Shown: positions 22,204 through 37,500, numbered from the stretch's first letter. The stretch is DNA of 64,000 nucleotides from Tanytarsus gracilentus (GCA_038502055.1 JAXRKN010000037.1:1178001-1242000), one strand, 5' to 3'. Program-made: numbers and translations. Notes: generated by a model from the letters alone, not told the origin.

Positions 22204-22537
22204 TTAAACATAAATGCCAACGGCGAGGAATAAAAACAAAATTCCGAATCCAAGAAAAAAGGATGAAATTAATGATATTGAAAGTTCCTTAAAGATGACG
22301 GTTTCTTTTTGATTTTTGGGACGAGAAACTTCAAAGACAAAGAACCATGCAGCGAGTGAGAAGCCAATGAGCAGCAACACAGTCGCGAGATGTGGATAGA
22401 TCTGCAATTTAAAAAAAAATAATGATATTTATAAATAAAATGTTATGCCGGTGATAATTTTAAAGTATTTCAGTTTATCGATTGTCTTGACTTACAGCTG
22501 GGTTGACTGGCGATGCATAGCGAACCATTGAATCCAT
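22204..22537 (-). CDS. TMEM258: Oligosaccharyltransferase subunit TMEM258 / Kuduk
   Basis: Minus-strand exons 22537-22496 (MDSMVRYASPVNPA) and 22401-22204 give 79 residues, exactly the family length. Two membrane helices (PHLATVLLLIGFSLAAWFFV and the C-terminal LISSFFLGFGILFLFLAVGI) flank a short loop containing VSRPKNQKETVIFKELSIS. The YASPVNP start, FEV after helix 1 and the GIYV end are hallmarks of the family. The protein is a small ER-membrane subunit of the oligosaccharyltransferase complex that N-glycosylates nascent proteins; in flies it is known as Kuduk. The intron is 94 nt, phase 0. It is convergent with mRpL4. Confidence 0.95.
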
Positions 22538-25500
22538 GTTTGAGCTTTATTTAGTTGATTTTTTGGTGTAAATCGAGAGGAAATGAATTATTTTTTCTTT
22601 GTACACGTCGTTCAATATAAATACAGCAAAACCTTGTTATAGTGGCAAATTCTCTCAATCCGGACTAAAAAGGTTCAAACAAATTTAAAATTATGAAAAC
22701 CGTTGAGGTTGTATATCAGAATTTTAAAAACTTTTATTAAAACCCTCTGAAAAATAGAAAATTGAATTTTCAAAGTTCTCAAAAATTTGTTATTTAATTT
22801 ATTTTTATTGATGATCATGATAGACTTGAATACATTTAACTTTCATTATTTTTTGGTAGTTGCTGGTTGATATAGAAATGAATTCTGTTAACTGAACATT
22901 AAATGGGTCCATAATATTTTTTAAATACTTTCTTTTAAAGAACAGTTTTATAAACTTAAACATTTTTAAAAATTTCAACTAAATTTTAGGATTTTTTTCT
23001 CGATATTTTTGTTAGACTTTGTCACATCAAATATATGTACTTAGAAGATTAATAAATTGAGTTTTTTTTTCATATAAAAGAGATTAAATTGCAAATATGT
23101 TTTAGTGTCGGTGTGTGGTGACTGATCATAATCTATTGCATTAGGAGATATAATTTTTATCCATGTAGAAAATGATTATTTTATATTTTAAGGTTTTCAA
23201 AATTGATTTTTTTATTTCGACCGCTTTTTTCATTTTTGATGGTCGCTTTTTCACTCATCAAACGTTTTTTAATATTTTTGAGATCCTATAATTGCCATTC
23301 ATGTAAATATCACCCCATATTATCATCATATCCTTACTAACGACCACTTTAAGTATGCAGTAAAAAATTCTAATTTCTCATCAACTAATTTTCGCACTAC
23401 TTTCTTCCAATTCCTTATTATTTAATTCTAAATTTTTTATTACTTTTAAATTTTTAGTCTTTCCAAATTTCATTTTTCACACTTTATTTTTTGAAATTAT
23501 AAAAATTCTAAAATGTCATGCATTACATCGTCTTATGAATTTTAATTCTTTCAATATTAGGATTTTTTCGATTAGGGATAATTTTTTATTCAGTATGCAT
23601 TTAATGACGACAATAATTATTGTTAAGTTTATTAGAGTTAATTATTGATCCAATTAGAAATTATAAAAAGGCTCTTTTCTCATGAGATGAATTTTAATTT
23701 TTTGCTAATGCGAATATTTTTAAGATTATTAATTTTTTTATGATGCACACTGCACATTTTTATGAATTTTATCAGAAAAAAATTTAGGTATTAGCTACTT
23801 AACCAATTTTGGAATTAAATAATTTTTTGCGTGTGTTTGCACACTTAGTTGCTTCTAAATTTTTGCGAGAGGATTTCAATTTTTGTTATGTACAAATTTA
23901 TTTAGTGCCAAAATATTTCTTTGTCTTCAATTTTTATGTATATAATTTCCAGAGACAAGTCACTGCATATGAGGTCATTTCATGTTGTATCTCAATTTTT
24001 ATCGCAATAAATTTCTGGGTCATAAATATTTTTTTGCATTCTTTCATTAAAACGTCCAAATTACGTGCAACTTTTCCTCTAAATTTTCATTATATTAAAC
24101 TCGCATAACTTTATTTTTCTTTCTGCAAATGACGCTTTAAATAGAGAATTTTCATTAAATTTTTGCTAGAAATTTTAAACTATTTTGAATATTGGGAAGT
24201 TTTTTGTGTGAGGTTACTTCTTGAGGTAAGTGTGGAGAGAAAAATGCTTTAAAAAATCCAGGGAAAGTTGACTTGAGGGAAATTTACAAATTTTTTAAAT
24301 CCCACAAAGTTTTCATCCCTCGATCCTACTAAAAAGTGAACTTTCATAAATTTCATGCTAAAAATCAATAAATTTCTAACTTTATTTTATTACCAGGCAA
24401 ATTTTTGTGTCAGTTTTAGAGATGAAAATTTAGCTAAACGTGAGTCAAAATTGATTTAGGAAATTTTATTAAACGACGATAAAATTCACCACTCATTGTT
24501 ATTAACTATATTTTGTGAAGATATTAAAAAAATGCTGTGGAGAAAAAGTTTTGGACGTTAAATCAAACTCAAACTGTTCCATCAAATTGACACTTACGTT
24601 AGTGCTTGAACGATTTGTTTTGTGATTTTTGAAGTGTCATGCGTTAAACGTAAAACATCCTCAAAATTTTTGTAAAATTTGCATTTTTCCTGAAGTGTGT
24701 TTGTAACATTTTGTTATATTTTTCTTTAGAAACTACAATTAGATTTTCAAAATAATTAAGAATGATTTTTTTGCTACTTTTGATGTTCTAAAAAAATTCT
24801 CAATTTATATTTTTCTGATGAATTCATAAATTTTTAAAGCAATTTCACAATAAATCATAAAAACTTTTCTTCTTATTCTAGAAATTTTCTTTACTGAATT
24901 TTATGTTAAACTGTTTATTTTACAGCACAATGAGAGCAGTTTTTAATTCTTACTGTTTAATTAAGTATTTTTAGGTGGATCTTCATATTTTTTTCGAGAA
25001 TACTTTTTACAAAATTTTCCCTAAACATTGTCAAGATAGTTTAGTGTATTTTTAATATAGACAGAAAAGAGACGATGAGTAAAAAAATCATAAAAATAAT
25101 TTTGTGAAATTACATTTTTATCTATTGAGAAATTTTGTCATTAATTTTAATTTACATATTTTTACTCATTAAAATTTCGAAAAAATTTGCTCACTCATGG
25201 ACAGATACCTATTTAGTAATGACATCGACAACATGATAATGCAAAAGCTACAAGCTGACGAATTATGTTGAAAAATCATATCTGAGCGAAAATTTATGGA
25301 ATTTACATGCATGTGAAATACTTTTTTATGTGTTCATGCAAAAATAAATTTTGCTCGTCTCTTTTTGGACCATTAATGCAATTTTCAACATCTTTTTACT
25401 TAAACCAAGCGAAATATGAACGATTGTGCGCAGGTTGACAATTTTCTCATTTTAATATTTTATCATCAATTAATCAAAAAGTTAAATTGAATTTACTTAA

Positions 25501-26390
25501 GTAGAAAATTAATTTTCATTAACTCTTCGAATGTCAGTCCGATTAAATTATTTCTAATTTCTTAGCACCCAATTATTAAATTACCTCATCATTGCCATTT
25601 CAGTTCCTTTATTTTGCAGCATCTGCAACCTTCTTTCATCATAATAAAAAATTTTTTGAGGCTTTAAAATAAATTTCATAAGGAAGGAAATGTCTCTCTT
25701 AGAGATTTTTCGAAAGAAAAATATTTAACTCAAAAATAACTAAATTGAAAAGTGTGCAAGTTTGATTTTCGTCTTTCGACTGTATCACTTAAAGTTATTT
25801 TTTTAACGTGATTTTTCGTAATTTATCACGTTACATTCTAAATATTAAAATTCTCATAATCACGTAGCTTTTTTACAAACATCTTCTTAAATCCTAAGCA
25901 TTGCACATTTTTCGAAGCATTTTCAATATTTTTTTCTCTCAATTTAAGTCAGTCAATTTTTGCGGATGGTGATAATTTCATCTCAATATCACTTTTAGTT
26001 GCTAAAAACATGAAAATAAATTTTTATGACTCAAGTGCGTTTGCCATTTGAACAAACTTCTGAAATTTTCATCTGTTCTTAATGTCGCTACAATGTCTGT
26101 AAAGTTTTTTTTAAATTTTCGGTGAACAATAGAAACAGAAAATATTTTTATTTTCAAATTTAATAAAAAGTATTTTTTTGTAAATTATTTTATCTTTTAA
26201 AATTTCCTCGAAAATTTCTCATTTATCTACCCCCAAAAATTCATCATCCATTTTTATTGTGGCATGACATTTTTTCCGCATCAATTCTCTAAAATATTAG
26301 TGAGATAAAATTAAAAAATTCCAACGAGCAATAAATTTTCGGAGAAATAAAAAAAATCTGAAAAAATAATAATCAAAAGTAAAATTAAAA
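22538..26390. other. AT-rich intergenic region
   Basis: About 3.9 kb of very AT-rich DNA between the TMEM258 start and the probable end of the E74 transcript. It holds the TMEM258 promoter at its left edge. No open frame resembles a protein, and I see no repeat or RNA gene. Confidence 0.5.
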
Positions 26391-27798
26391 ATAATTGTTG
26401 TTACATTGTTTATTTCGAATAAATCAAAAACAAGGAAAATATTACAACTTATAAATAGAGCAAAAAAAGAGAAGGTTATGAAATGTACACAGAAAATATT
26501 CTCGCTAAAATCAATTTTTTACAAATTAAGAGAAAGGTAATTAAAATTATATATGCAGTAAATTATTAAAAGAAGAAAAAAATTTGGAGTGTATCTTGTG
26601 TAAATTTTTTGTTTGCCTTTCCATCGCGATGGAGTGAGAAAAAAAATTAAAATTCTCCTCGCGATCTGAAAAACATTTTGGATACTTTTTTTTCGCCATA
26701 TGTTAATATCAATTTAATTCCTAAACAAAAATCATATTCACATAAATTTACAAATATATTTAATCGCTACTATGTATAATGTATAATATATAAAGGACCA
26801 AAGCATACTTCTTGATTTGTTTTTTTTCTTTCATTTTGCTGTTTTATGAGACACCATTAAGTTTTAATTTGATTACACAAAATTTAAATTATTGCAGAAC
26901 TAGAAAAATTATTTCCACGAGTTCTCCTGAGAATTGAATGCATGAAAAAAATTCGGCAACTCATCATCTCAAAAATCCACTTGAGAGGAAATCTTTTTCT
27001 CTGTTTATCTTTCTTTATAAATGATCAATCCAAGGAATGGAGAATTTTCAAAATAAATGTCGTCAAAAATTTTAACTAAATTGATATGCAAGCATAAAAA
27101 TCCTTTTAATACTTCCATCCCCTGGATTTTAATAATTTATTTTGAACATTTCTTTAAATAAACCCAGATGAAAGATATTTTTGTAAGGAAATACATAATC
27201 TCTGGTCGCTATTTTTAAGGAGCTTTTAACATCATCATTGGAGGGAAAGGGAGAATAGGATAAATTTGTATTTTGATGAAATGAGATCTCGACTAAGATA
27301 TTTCCACCGATTAATGTTTAAAATTAAGGGTAAATATGTATAAAAAGAAATTTGGGGGTAATATTCGTTAAGGAATTTAACTAGACGTTTTTTTAGTATT
27401 TAGATTTCCTTATTCTCAGGACATTCTTTTTTAGTACGAACAATATAAATTTAATAATAATGAAATAACTTAATAGAAGAGAAGAGAATTACAAAAATTG
27501 CAAAAAAGGAAAATTAAAATCTAGAATTTAATTACAAATAAAATATTTATATATTTTTTTGTCGCATAATCATTCTATAATTATGAAATGTATTTAATGC
27601 ATGAAAAAATTTGTGTGTGTACGTATTTTTTCATCATTAAATAATAAAATTTTCTCTCACTAACTTATCTATTGGTAAAATCATCATCAATCGGTTTCTT
27701 TTTTGATTTGTATGTGAAAAATATTAAATTAAAAAATTACATTTTAGCTTTCTCGCTTTATCACCATCGCATCGATATAAAAAATCATTCATACACAT
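26391..27798 (-). other. Probable 3' UTR of Eip74EF
   Basis: The minus strand downstream of the E74 stop is AT-rich and non-coding. One candidate polyadenylation signal is AATAAA on minus at 26409-26414; others lie nearer the stop. The end point is a guess. Confidence 0.35.
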
Positions 27799-28514
27799 TC
27801 ATTGTCCCGTGCAATCGATCTCTATAATGTCTTTTGGTACTTCAACAAACTGATAAACTAATCGCTGTCCATCGACCTTGGCTAGAATGCCACGCTGATA
27901 ATAGTATCGCAATGCACGACCCATTGTCTCGTAGTTCATGTCTGGTTTATTTTTGTGCATTCCCCACAACTTTGATACGGCCTTCGAGTCGACGAGCTTA
28001 AATATGCCCTTATCACGACTTGTCCATTTGATGAATCTCGGGCAGTACTCGCGATCCTGAAGGAGTTTCAGCAAAAATTCCCATAAGTAGGTGGTTGAGC
28101 CTTCGCGACTTTTTCGTTTAATGCCCATCTCAAGTTTGGGCTTTTTCGGTTTCTTCAACTTATTGAGATGACCATGATGATGATGAGGACCCATTCCATT
28201 GAGTCCCGAACGTACTGATTGCGGATTAAATCCATACTCCATAATGTATGAAAGATCATCTTGACAACTAGATGTTGCCGCTTGAATCACGCTCTGCTGA
28301 TGATGGCCAGCGACGGCTGAATGATGTGGATGAAAATTTTGCGAGTGAGAATGCAGGGCTGAGTGGGCATGACCCAGACCATTGGCAGTGGACGAATTTG
28401 ATGATGCACTCGCTAGACGCGGCGGTGAGGGTGATGTAAAATTAGATGAATAACCATTGGCGGTATTGTTACTATTGGCGGCGGTCAGACTGTGCAGGTA
28501 GTAATTGTCGGGTA
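27799..28514 (-). CDS. Eip74EF: Eip74EF (E74) last coding exon with ETS domain
   Basis: The exon runs from acceptor ctttacag (exon begins at 28514) to TGA at 27801-27799. It starts mid-codon (phase 1), then PDNYYLHSL. It codes a Ser/Asn/His-rich linker, a short His run and a basic stretch (LNKLKKPKKPKLEMGIKRKS). The ETS domain then runs from TYLWEFLLKLLQDREYCPRF through KLWGMHKNKPDMNYETMGRA to LRYYYQRGILAKVDGQRLVY, ending QFVEVPKDIIEID. The GRALRYYY recognition helix keeps both DNA-contact arginines. E74 is an ecdysone-induced nuclear activator of moulting and metamorphosis genes that binds GGAA-type sites. Motif identity to Drosophila E74 is high from memory. Exon 28514 joins 39090 in frame. 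Confidence 0.95.
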
Positions 28515-31500
28515 CTGTAAAGAAAAGAGAAGAAAATTATTTAGTTATTTCAAATTTTTTTAAGTAAAAATATTTCGTTATAGAGAACAGATTTTTCACA
28601 CTCACTCAAATGTGTTTGTATTATGCAAGAGCAATAATTGTGCTCTATATTTTATAATCGCTACTCGCTGAAATTTTCATTATTTGCGCAGAAATTGCAT
28701 TACCAAGCGCCAGTATTCTTATCATCAAAAAAAAACAATAAGTTATGTATGTGTATTTAACATTTTTTTTTCGCTTTCAACCGTGTACTAGTTCAATGAT
28801 CCAGAGCGTATAAATTTATATATATGTGAGCGAGTTGACGTGACAATCATTTTTTTTCGTTCGTAATGCAACACGAAAAGTATGAATGGGAAAAAAAATG
28901 TTGATGACAAAATAATTTTTGCACAATATCCGTTTATAGAGAAAATGATAAAAAAAACTATGTCGAAAATTATCTCAATGACCTTCTGCACGACGTGCGT
29001 GCATTAAATTTTATCGGGCAAATATTTTATTGCTAAATTCAGAAAAATCAATTCCTGAACATCTTTAATTAGGCGCACGAGAGAGAGAGAGAAAAGTTTC
29101 ATCATCGTACTGATTAAGTTTTTGTTTTCGCTGCATTTAAATCGTGTATTTGGCATTCATATCACTCTCGCGAGCACAAATGTTTATATTCCGCGAATCG
29201 TACACACATTTGTATGTTGATTGTCGCCTTGAAAAAATGTGAAGAAAGAAGGAGAGGGAAAAATATTCGGAAAGAGATTTTTTATGTGCTCGCCGAGTTC
29301 GATGTCACTTATCAAGGTCTCTTTGCGTCATCATCGCCGTAATCTTCAGTGTTTATTTTTGAGTGTTACAAATACGAGCGATTAGATGCGAAAAGCGAAA
29401 CCCTTCCGCCTGTCTCTTTTTGCTTTTTTTAGGATTTTATAGTTAACACGCGTCAGCCTTAATCCATGCGATCACGCTAGAATGTTTTGGACATTTTTCA
29501 ACATGAAGTTTTAAATCATTTTTAGCACGAGTTCGTGCAATTTTGAGATTTCAATTTTAAGCAGATTTTCACTGATTTCCATTGTCGACAGGAAATTTTT
29601 GATATCTCTTAAACACATCGTAAATTTAACCCTTGTGTAAACATCTTTCAGGAAAATTTATTTTAATTTCGCACAAAAAAAAACGCGAGAGTCTTAAATT
29701 TAGCGCGATTGCCATATCCGGTAATGAGAAATATATAATTTTCTCACTACCTTGCGCGATTCAATTATATAATAACATTACATATTAAAGACGATGTGTA
29801 TAGAAGACTTCTCTAGTTATGGGTACATCATTATAAGGCGAGGAAAAGAGAAGACACGCTGCGAATGAGCAAGAGAGATGAAGAATTCGATCCAAGGCAA
29901 TCGAGGTTTGGCTCATCGTTGTCGCAGTCGGATATAAATTGTACTCAATTGCATTTTTTTCTCTCTCGCCTCCTCACCTAGTAGGTACTTCTCAACGAAG
30001 TATCTCTGCACTTGATCTCATTTTTCGCATTAATTACATTATTATAAAAACACATTCGACATATAAATGAGCAATGTGTGCAAAATGCATACAAGTGTTT
30101 GTGGCAAACGAGACGAGTTTGGGTCAAGGATATGCATTTGCTAAATCAACTCAAGTTGTTTGTGTTTTTTCCCTCTATTTTACAATTGAAAATTAACTTT
30201 TGTGTCTACTGCATATTTATCACTCGATGGGACAAAAATAGGTTTTATGTGTAATACAAAGCGCTGACTAAATTCGCAATAGAACCATGTGTGCGTGGGT
30301 GAGCTACTTTGTTGTTATTGTCATGCAATGATTATCACAAATATTTCGATATTATGTAATAAGTGATGATGGAATCGTGTGTGGAATATGAAATTTTAAT
30401 AAAAATATTTCAATTCAGTTTTCACATTTTTTAAAAATAATTTAAATGTTTAGAATCCGTCAAAATTTAAAATGAATAAATTCTAATTTTTGAAGTGTAT
30501 TACATTTTTCATCTCGTTGATAAAATTTTACATCATTTACGATTTAACTCAGCTGTGATATGATTTTTTTGCGAATGAATTTCAACCAAAATAAAAACTC
30601 ATAAATTTCTTCCTCATGCTATTTTTATCATTCTTAGAAATTCTCGCCGTAATTTTCCTGCCTCTTAAAATCAGAAGGAGTTTCGAGAGCGATTATTAAA
30701 TTAGCCAATGTAAACATATCTAAGAGTAATTTCGGAATCGAGAGTGACTGGCGATAAAAAATTCCGCATTTATATGTTTTTTATATCTAAATTAAATAAT
30801 TTTTTTGCATCACGTGTGTCCTTCCACACCATTAGAACTTTGAATTGTGTTGTTTTTATACATTTACAAAATAGTGAATGGAATTTTTTGCATTCCTCGA
30901 AATTAAATCATCGCAATTTTATATAGAGTGCACATAGATGAGAGAGTGTGAGGAAGAAGAAAATTTCGTAAGTCGGCATATCATTATCGATTCAATGCTG
31001 GCGAGTATTTTTTTATATACACACGGCAAGGCATTCACATGATTGTGTTTATTTTCGTGCCTGTAGTCGTTTCTTTGGTTGCCTTCGTAGCGCGAGCGAG
31101 TGTCAGTGCTCGAATTCAGGGTCACCATGTTGTTGTTTATTGCCTATGTACTGTTAATAAAATGAATATAATTGATTTGTAGCTCTAGTCAATGCTGCCT
31201 GCGAATTCTCAGCCGTCATTCTTGCTATTACATGTGAATGTGTGTACACATATTTTTTCATCATCTCTCGACTACTGTGGGAGCAAAAAAATATATATAT
31301 GCATTTAATTATAAATGCATTAAGTCCTTCTTCTTATTGTGCATCGAGGTTGCGTTCAGAATAATTTTCATATCGAGTTAATTTCTCATTTTTTTGTTAA
31401 AACTTTTCTTTCTTTCTTGTTAACACATGTAGTTGAGATTTTTTCATCCGCTTATGTGCGATCGCAATCTTTCCTCTCTCTCATTCTTATGCTTCTGCAC

Positions 31501-34500
31501 AGCTTTTCCCTTTCAACAGCAGCATTAGCTGCAATGGTCTCCAATTATTCTTCCATTCATTTTCTTTCTATTTCGTTCCATATTTTTTCGCTCTTTGCTT
31601 TTCGCTTTCAGTTCTTGTGTAAAGTGTACGCGATGCTATCAGTGAAATGCACTCTCAAAACATGTTCGTGTGTGCAATGACGATGATGCGAGCTGTTGCA
31701 CAACATGCATAAGAAAGATTTCAAGCATCTTCATTCTTCTGCAATTTCTTACGAAAAAAAAGGGAAGTTCATCTTCTTATTATTATTGCTAATCTTTTCG
31801 ACTTGCTTTTTATGCGCTGCGCTCGAAAGCATTTCGATTATGCATATTATAATATGCAAAAAGGTATTCACTTTTTTTTAAAAAGGCAAAGAGGAAAATT
31901 TTCATAATTAGCGATTGCCTCAGAATTGTTAAGTATGAAACTATTTTTATCTACACCGAAAGCACTTCCACTTGTAATCATCGACACGATTTGCGGCTTT
32001 TTCACTTTTATACGTTTTTCAAAAAAAAATTATCTATTGTGGCTTTTAGCGCTTCCCCGCCGCGCAATAAAATTCTGACATAAATAGAAATTGCATGCAC
32101 ACAATTTGCACGTTATCATTTCCGCTATTTAAATTGTTTTTTTTTATGGCCGACACGAAGATTCGAGAGAGAATGTGTTCTTCAATAGAAGATGATTAAG
32201 TGCTATGCTTTTTTTTATCAGCACTGCTGTGTGTCTATGTTGACGAAAATAAACTCGAGGGAAAACTTCTGTTTATACACATCAAGGTGAAGGTTATTTT
32301 AAACATCGAGAGGAGGTTCTAAAATAATTTAAAGGCATGCTCAAATCCCTTGAAAATTATTCTAATCAGAAATTTTGTAACTGTTACAAATACAATTTAA
32401 GAAAGGGGATGGTCCATACAGGAAGAAGAAGTAAAATGGTGAACCTCTCTCTAGTTACACACATCTTAATTGGGTGCAATAAACTCCCCCGAAAAAAAAA
32501 TCACACGCTCTTATCAAGGAATTAAAATTATTTCAGTCAAAATATTTTGTATTTAAGTCGGCAAATTACGAGTGACATTATGGTGATAATAAAATCTTTC
32601 CTGTATGAGCACGAACACACTTCGTAGGCTCGTCACTGTAATGAATGTCCAAAAGAGTGTCAGTAAATACTTCACGCGAAGTTTTTTTTTGTTATCTACG
32701 CAAATACAAAAAATTAAAATGTGTAAAAAAATTCTTTTCCACAAAACTTACGCGAAGCTTGCCGCTTATTTTATTTTCTTTTACGCGATAGTGTGACTGG
32801 TCATCGACATATCATCGTCTTTGCGCATACTTGAAGGTCACATAACAACAACAAGAACTACTCTCCAAGTGGTGTGTAAAGCGAGAAGAAATATTCTTTC
32901 AATAAAAATGTGATGTAAACGAGAGAAGCAAGGAGGAGAAGAATAGAAACGGTATAAATGCACACACCACAGTCGACCAACCAAGATATTGAGCACACAC
33001 ACTCAAATGGAGAGATCATTCTTATTGGAAATATTCTCGATACATATTTTTCTCATGTGTAGGTTTTTCTTTAATCCATCTCATGTTCGATTAGATTTCA
33101 ATTTTTATTTTTTACGACATCAAGTTGTAAATTTAGAATGCGATCATCACTTTTTTTAATCTGAAGATAAGATGCGATGATTTTGGAAGAATTTATAAAA
33201 ATATTTGAGGAAATTGTTTGCAGAAAATGTCAAGTTTGACGAGTCTGATTTGTATGATAATTCTTAGACATGATCTCACCAACACGAATATCTCAAATGT
33301 GCGGAATCTCGAGTTGCCAAAAAAACGCAAGAACTTAATCAAAAGACGCTTGAAAATGCCTCGCGCCACCGCCGTCCGATTCGTCAAAGTCATTAGACAG
33401 TAAAATGAAATTAAACGTGGGTTCATTGAATTCTGAAAGAATTTTTTTGTAAAATGCGATACAGCCATAGAAACCAGGAAAAAAAGTTAGCGACAGAATT
33501 TTTTTCGTTTTTCGCACTCGCCATAAAATTTAAAAAAAATATATATTTGTTTAAAAAATTGAATAAAAGGAAGAGAACTTTTTTCACCGTGTTTATTCAG
33601 CATATACACACATTAAATAAATTTTCGACGGAAGTCTCTTTTTGCTACACGTTTCTCTCTCGTCATTTTCATTCTCATTCGATGATGATGATGAGGAGGC
33701 ATCGCAGAGCACAAAATTAATTGCTTGCAAAAAAGAATTTCAAGAAATGAAAATAATAAAAAAAAGTCATTCGAATGTATTTTTGAATTCTGCTGCTCAA
33801 TAGTCATTATCATCATCAGATGTCAGAGAATATACGCCGAAAAATATTTATTCTCTTCTTTTATTTTATTTCCCGGTTAATTTGCATTGCAAATTTGAAT
33901 ATTTTCTTGTGTATATAAACTTCGAGATTTTTTTTGGTGAAGCCTTATCGAATTTCGTAAGCGTAAAAATGGACGCGAAGATGTTGAGATACAGTGGAAC
34001 CTGTTAAAATCTTTAAATTTTTCCAAGGGATGGAATTCCTTGTCACTGAACCCACAATTAAACCTCCATAAATAATAATAAAATTCCACTTGATTATTTA
34101 AACACACTCGGAATATTTTTTTTTGGATGGAAAAGAATTGAGGAAGAAAAAGAATTGAAGATATAATTTATGATTTCAGATTTTGCAACATTTTCTCTCT
34201 CTCCTTTTTTTCGATTCTCCATCATCGTCGTTTTAATCGATGAATACAAAATTTTCGTTGTTAGAATATGACTGCAAAAAAATATGTGTGGCATGGAAGA
34301 CGATCGAGAGGGATACCAGACATGGTAAATACACACGCAGACATGAATAAAAAAAAGTTTAAATCATTGCATCCAAACACAAAAATAAAAGAGCTAACAA
34401 TGATCGAGCGATTTCGCCACAGAGCCAGCCAGCCAACTAGTCAGACTTTAATCGGCAATTTGTTACAATTAAATGCGATTATAATTCGTGACTCTGTGTC

Positions 34501-37500
34501 TCAGCGACATCGGGAGGAAGTTTTTGAGTCTGGCGAGAATAAAAAATTAATATTTTTCATGCGATTTGTGAGGATAACCCTTGTACGACTTTCGGCTATT
34601 CAGACCTGTCTCCCGTGACTGCTCTTTGTTTTTGAATGCGATTATTATTTTTTTCTCACTTCTATTATTTAATTTAATTCGCGTTACGCTCTTTGTGTGT
34701 CCGTCTGACGTTGGACAATCGAAAAAAAAGTGTTTCTCAGCAACATGTGTCGGTATGTGGCCGCCTGATATTATTGCTCCATGTGTGCACACCGCAAATT
34801 CTTTATTTTTCTTCATTGCCTTTTGGCAGTCGATTTTTGAGGCTTCTTCTTTTTCCACATTTTTTTTGCGAGCTCTAAACTTATTTCCTTCATTCCATCG
34901 AATTCTTCGGTTTCGATTCTTTAAATTCCTTATCGAAGTCGCATGCAAAAAAATGGGTTGTTTATAACATAAAAAATAAGGTAAATTTATCAAATAAACA
35001 TTTAGGTTTTAAAAGGTGTTATAAAAATGAACCGATTTTAGATTTGCAATAAATATTTTAAAAATAGAATTTCAAGAGAGAAGCAATACACGAATAAACA
35101 ATAAACTTAATCAACTCAGTTGTTGGAGAATTTCGAGGAAAGGTAAATGAAATTTTTTTCATATTTTTCGAGACTGGGTTGACGTTTATGATTTTAACGT
35201 CATTGCAAGAGATGGAAATATTTTCAGTTGAAAAAAAGATTTCAACCCTTGAAAAATAATTCATTCATTTTTGATTTTATTGACGTTAAATTTTTGAATG
35301 CTAAAGCAGGTTTATTAAATTCGGGAAGTCCAATAAAATTTATAAAGATCACTTAAGATTTTTTTTTAAATTTCTCACACGCTCGCGAAATTATATTAAT
35401 TTTTCACACTTGTGATTGCGTTCATGTGCCACAGTTCATAAATATTTACATCATAATTGAATCATTGTGGAGGCAGCAGCTTCCGAGTTGAAGAGCTTGA
35501 TTAACAAAAATATTTTTTATATGAATGAAACTCGAGTATGTGGCCATAAACAGAAATGTAATTCAGTGCATTACAATATCAATTTACAGCAGCCGAAAAA
35601 TTGAATAACAAACGACGGTGAAGGGGAGAAATGCGCGCGCGTACTGACCTACTGCAACAACAAAAAAAATGACGAACGCAATGTTACGCAATGAATAAAA
35701 AATTTATAATAAAAATAGTCTTCTTCTTCCGTCTTTTCGTGAACCTCTCTCTAATTTTCAAGTTGTGATTATATCTCATTTTTTATGAGCAATATTTACT
35801 GAACATCTCAAGCTGGCTCACACAGTCTATTATGAAATTTATTTTTTCCTCTTCGCTGCCGGTGCTGAGTCATTAAAAAATTGATTTCTGTTCACTTATT
35901 TACGTTAATGACTTATTTTTTTGTGATGTCCGAAGAAGTTAATTTGGATATTTTAGTGTGAGACAGTTAAAAGTCGATAAATAACTTTTTCTATATTTAA
36001 CTTGTGGACATTACGAAAATTTTCATTTTAAAAAATCTAAAACTGTGAAAAAATTCACTTCCGTGATCGGCGCCTTTCCCCAAGAAGAAAAATTATCGTG
36101 CGCACAGCTTGGTGTACATTAAGATTCAATTAGACCCCGTCAAGGTCCAAATGTGAATTTTCCCAACTCATTTCAGCCCGAGTGAATAAACAAAAGAAGA
36201 TAATTATTGAGGGGAGTTTGACTATTCGCCGAGGATGAACGTGCTGAGTCTCGTTATTTTTTCATAGACCTATAAGTAAGGCACGAGTCGCGGAAGCTAA
36301 GAAGATAGAAAAGAAAAACTTTCTCCACATGATCTTGAAATTTTTGGGCAGGAAAAATAAATAGAAGAAAATTTAGCCTTGAATAAAAAAATTGATTTTT
36401 TCGAAAAGATTTATGGGTAGATCCTTCATTTAAAACTTTTGTAACAAAAAATTCAATTTTAACATTTTAAGATATCAATCATAAAGTTTTTCAAATTCCC
36501 AAACCGGTGTCGACTTACTCAGGCCATTCACACTCTCCACGTGTTTGCTAATTTTTACCTTCTCATTTTCATTAAAATTTATTTCCTCGAAATGCTCATT
36601 TCCATATTCTGCCCTTTCTTATCGACATTATGCCATCAGCACGTCATCTAGGCTTTACTCTTGACAATGACATATCAACGTTCTTTCTTCTCTCTTTTTT
36701 TGCGAGCGGCACGCACTTTTCCGCCGCAAATTTATGAATTCTTAACTTGATTATTTCATGTCGCGTTAAAACTGAGTTGAAAATATTTTTTCAAACTTCC
36801 GCTAATTTCTGCTAGAAAACTTACGACATAAGAAATATAAACAATTTTTTTTCTAGCTCCGATCGTAGGTAAAATGTCGGTGAATATTTAAAGAGGAAGG
36901 AAATTTTATTTTTTTCTACTCTCAGCATTTTCCAACTGTGCTAAAATTGTTTAACATATCACTTATTCATTTAGTCTAAAAAGCCAGAAGCCAAATGAGG
37001 AGAAAATATTCAACCTTGAAGTGCGATGAAAATTTTCTTTTTAACTTTCTAAATTCTTTCTTTTTTTCCCTTAAACCAACCGTTCTGCCTATCGCACTAT
37101 GATGTGAAAAGTACGGTTTAATAGCTTAAAGTTTTTTTATCAATGTTCGTGCAAAAATCGGGAAGGAAATAAAAAGCTGAGAAAGGAAATTTTTTCGGCT
37201 GCAGAAAATAGATTATTTTTTTTTTTTGGTTGAGGTTCAAGATCATTTTTCTTTCTTTATTTCTCTCCTTAAAGATCTAAAAATAGTTTCTCCGCAAAAA
37301 AATGAACAAGAGATAATAATAGCGTAAAGATTTATTATATATTTTTTCTCTCTGTGGTATCCACACACTTTGCAAGCAGGAAGTCGAACATGCAGAGATT
37401 TTTTACGACTTTTTGTCTATTGATTGATTTTCGCTATTTCTGTAATTTTTATGATGATTGCTATCGTGAGTACGACGGGGTTTAAAAATATTTTGCAAAG

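Noticed and set aside
30919..31128. 69-codon minus-strand frame in an E74 intron starting MVTLNSSTDTRS
   Set aside because: The first 40 residues look plausible, but the rest is AT-driven noise and no splice partner fits.
33335..33517. 60-codon minus-strand frame with DFDESDGGGARHFQAS
   Set aside because: Only the GC-rich patch looks non-random; no acceptor stands before it.
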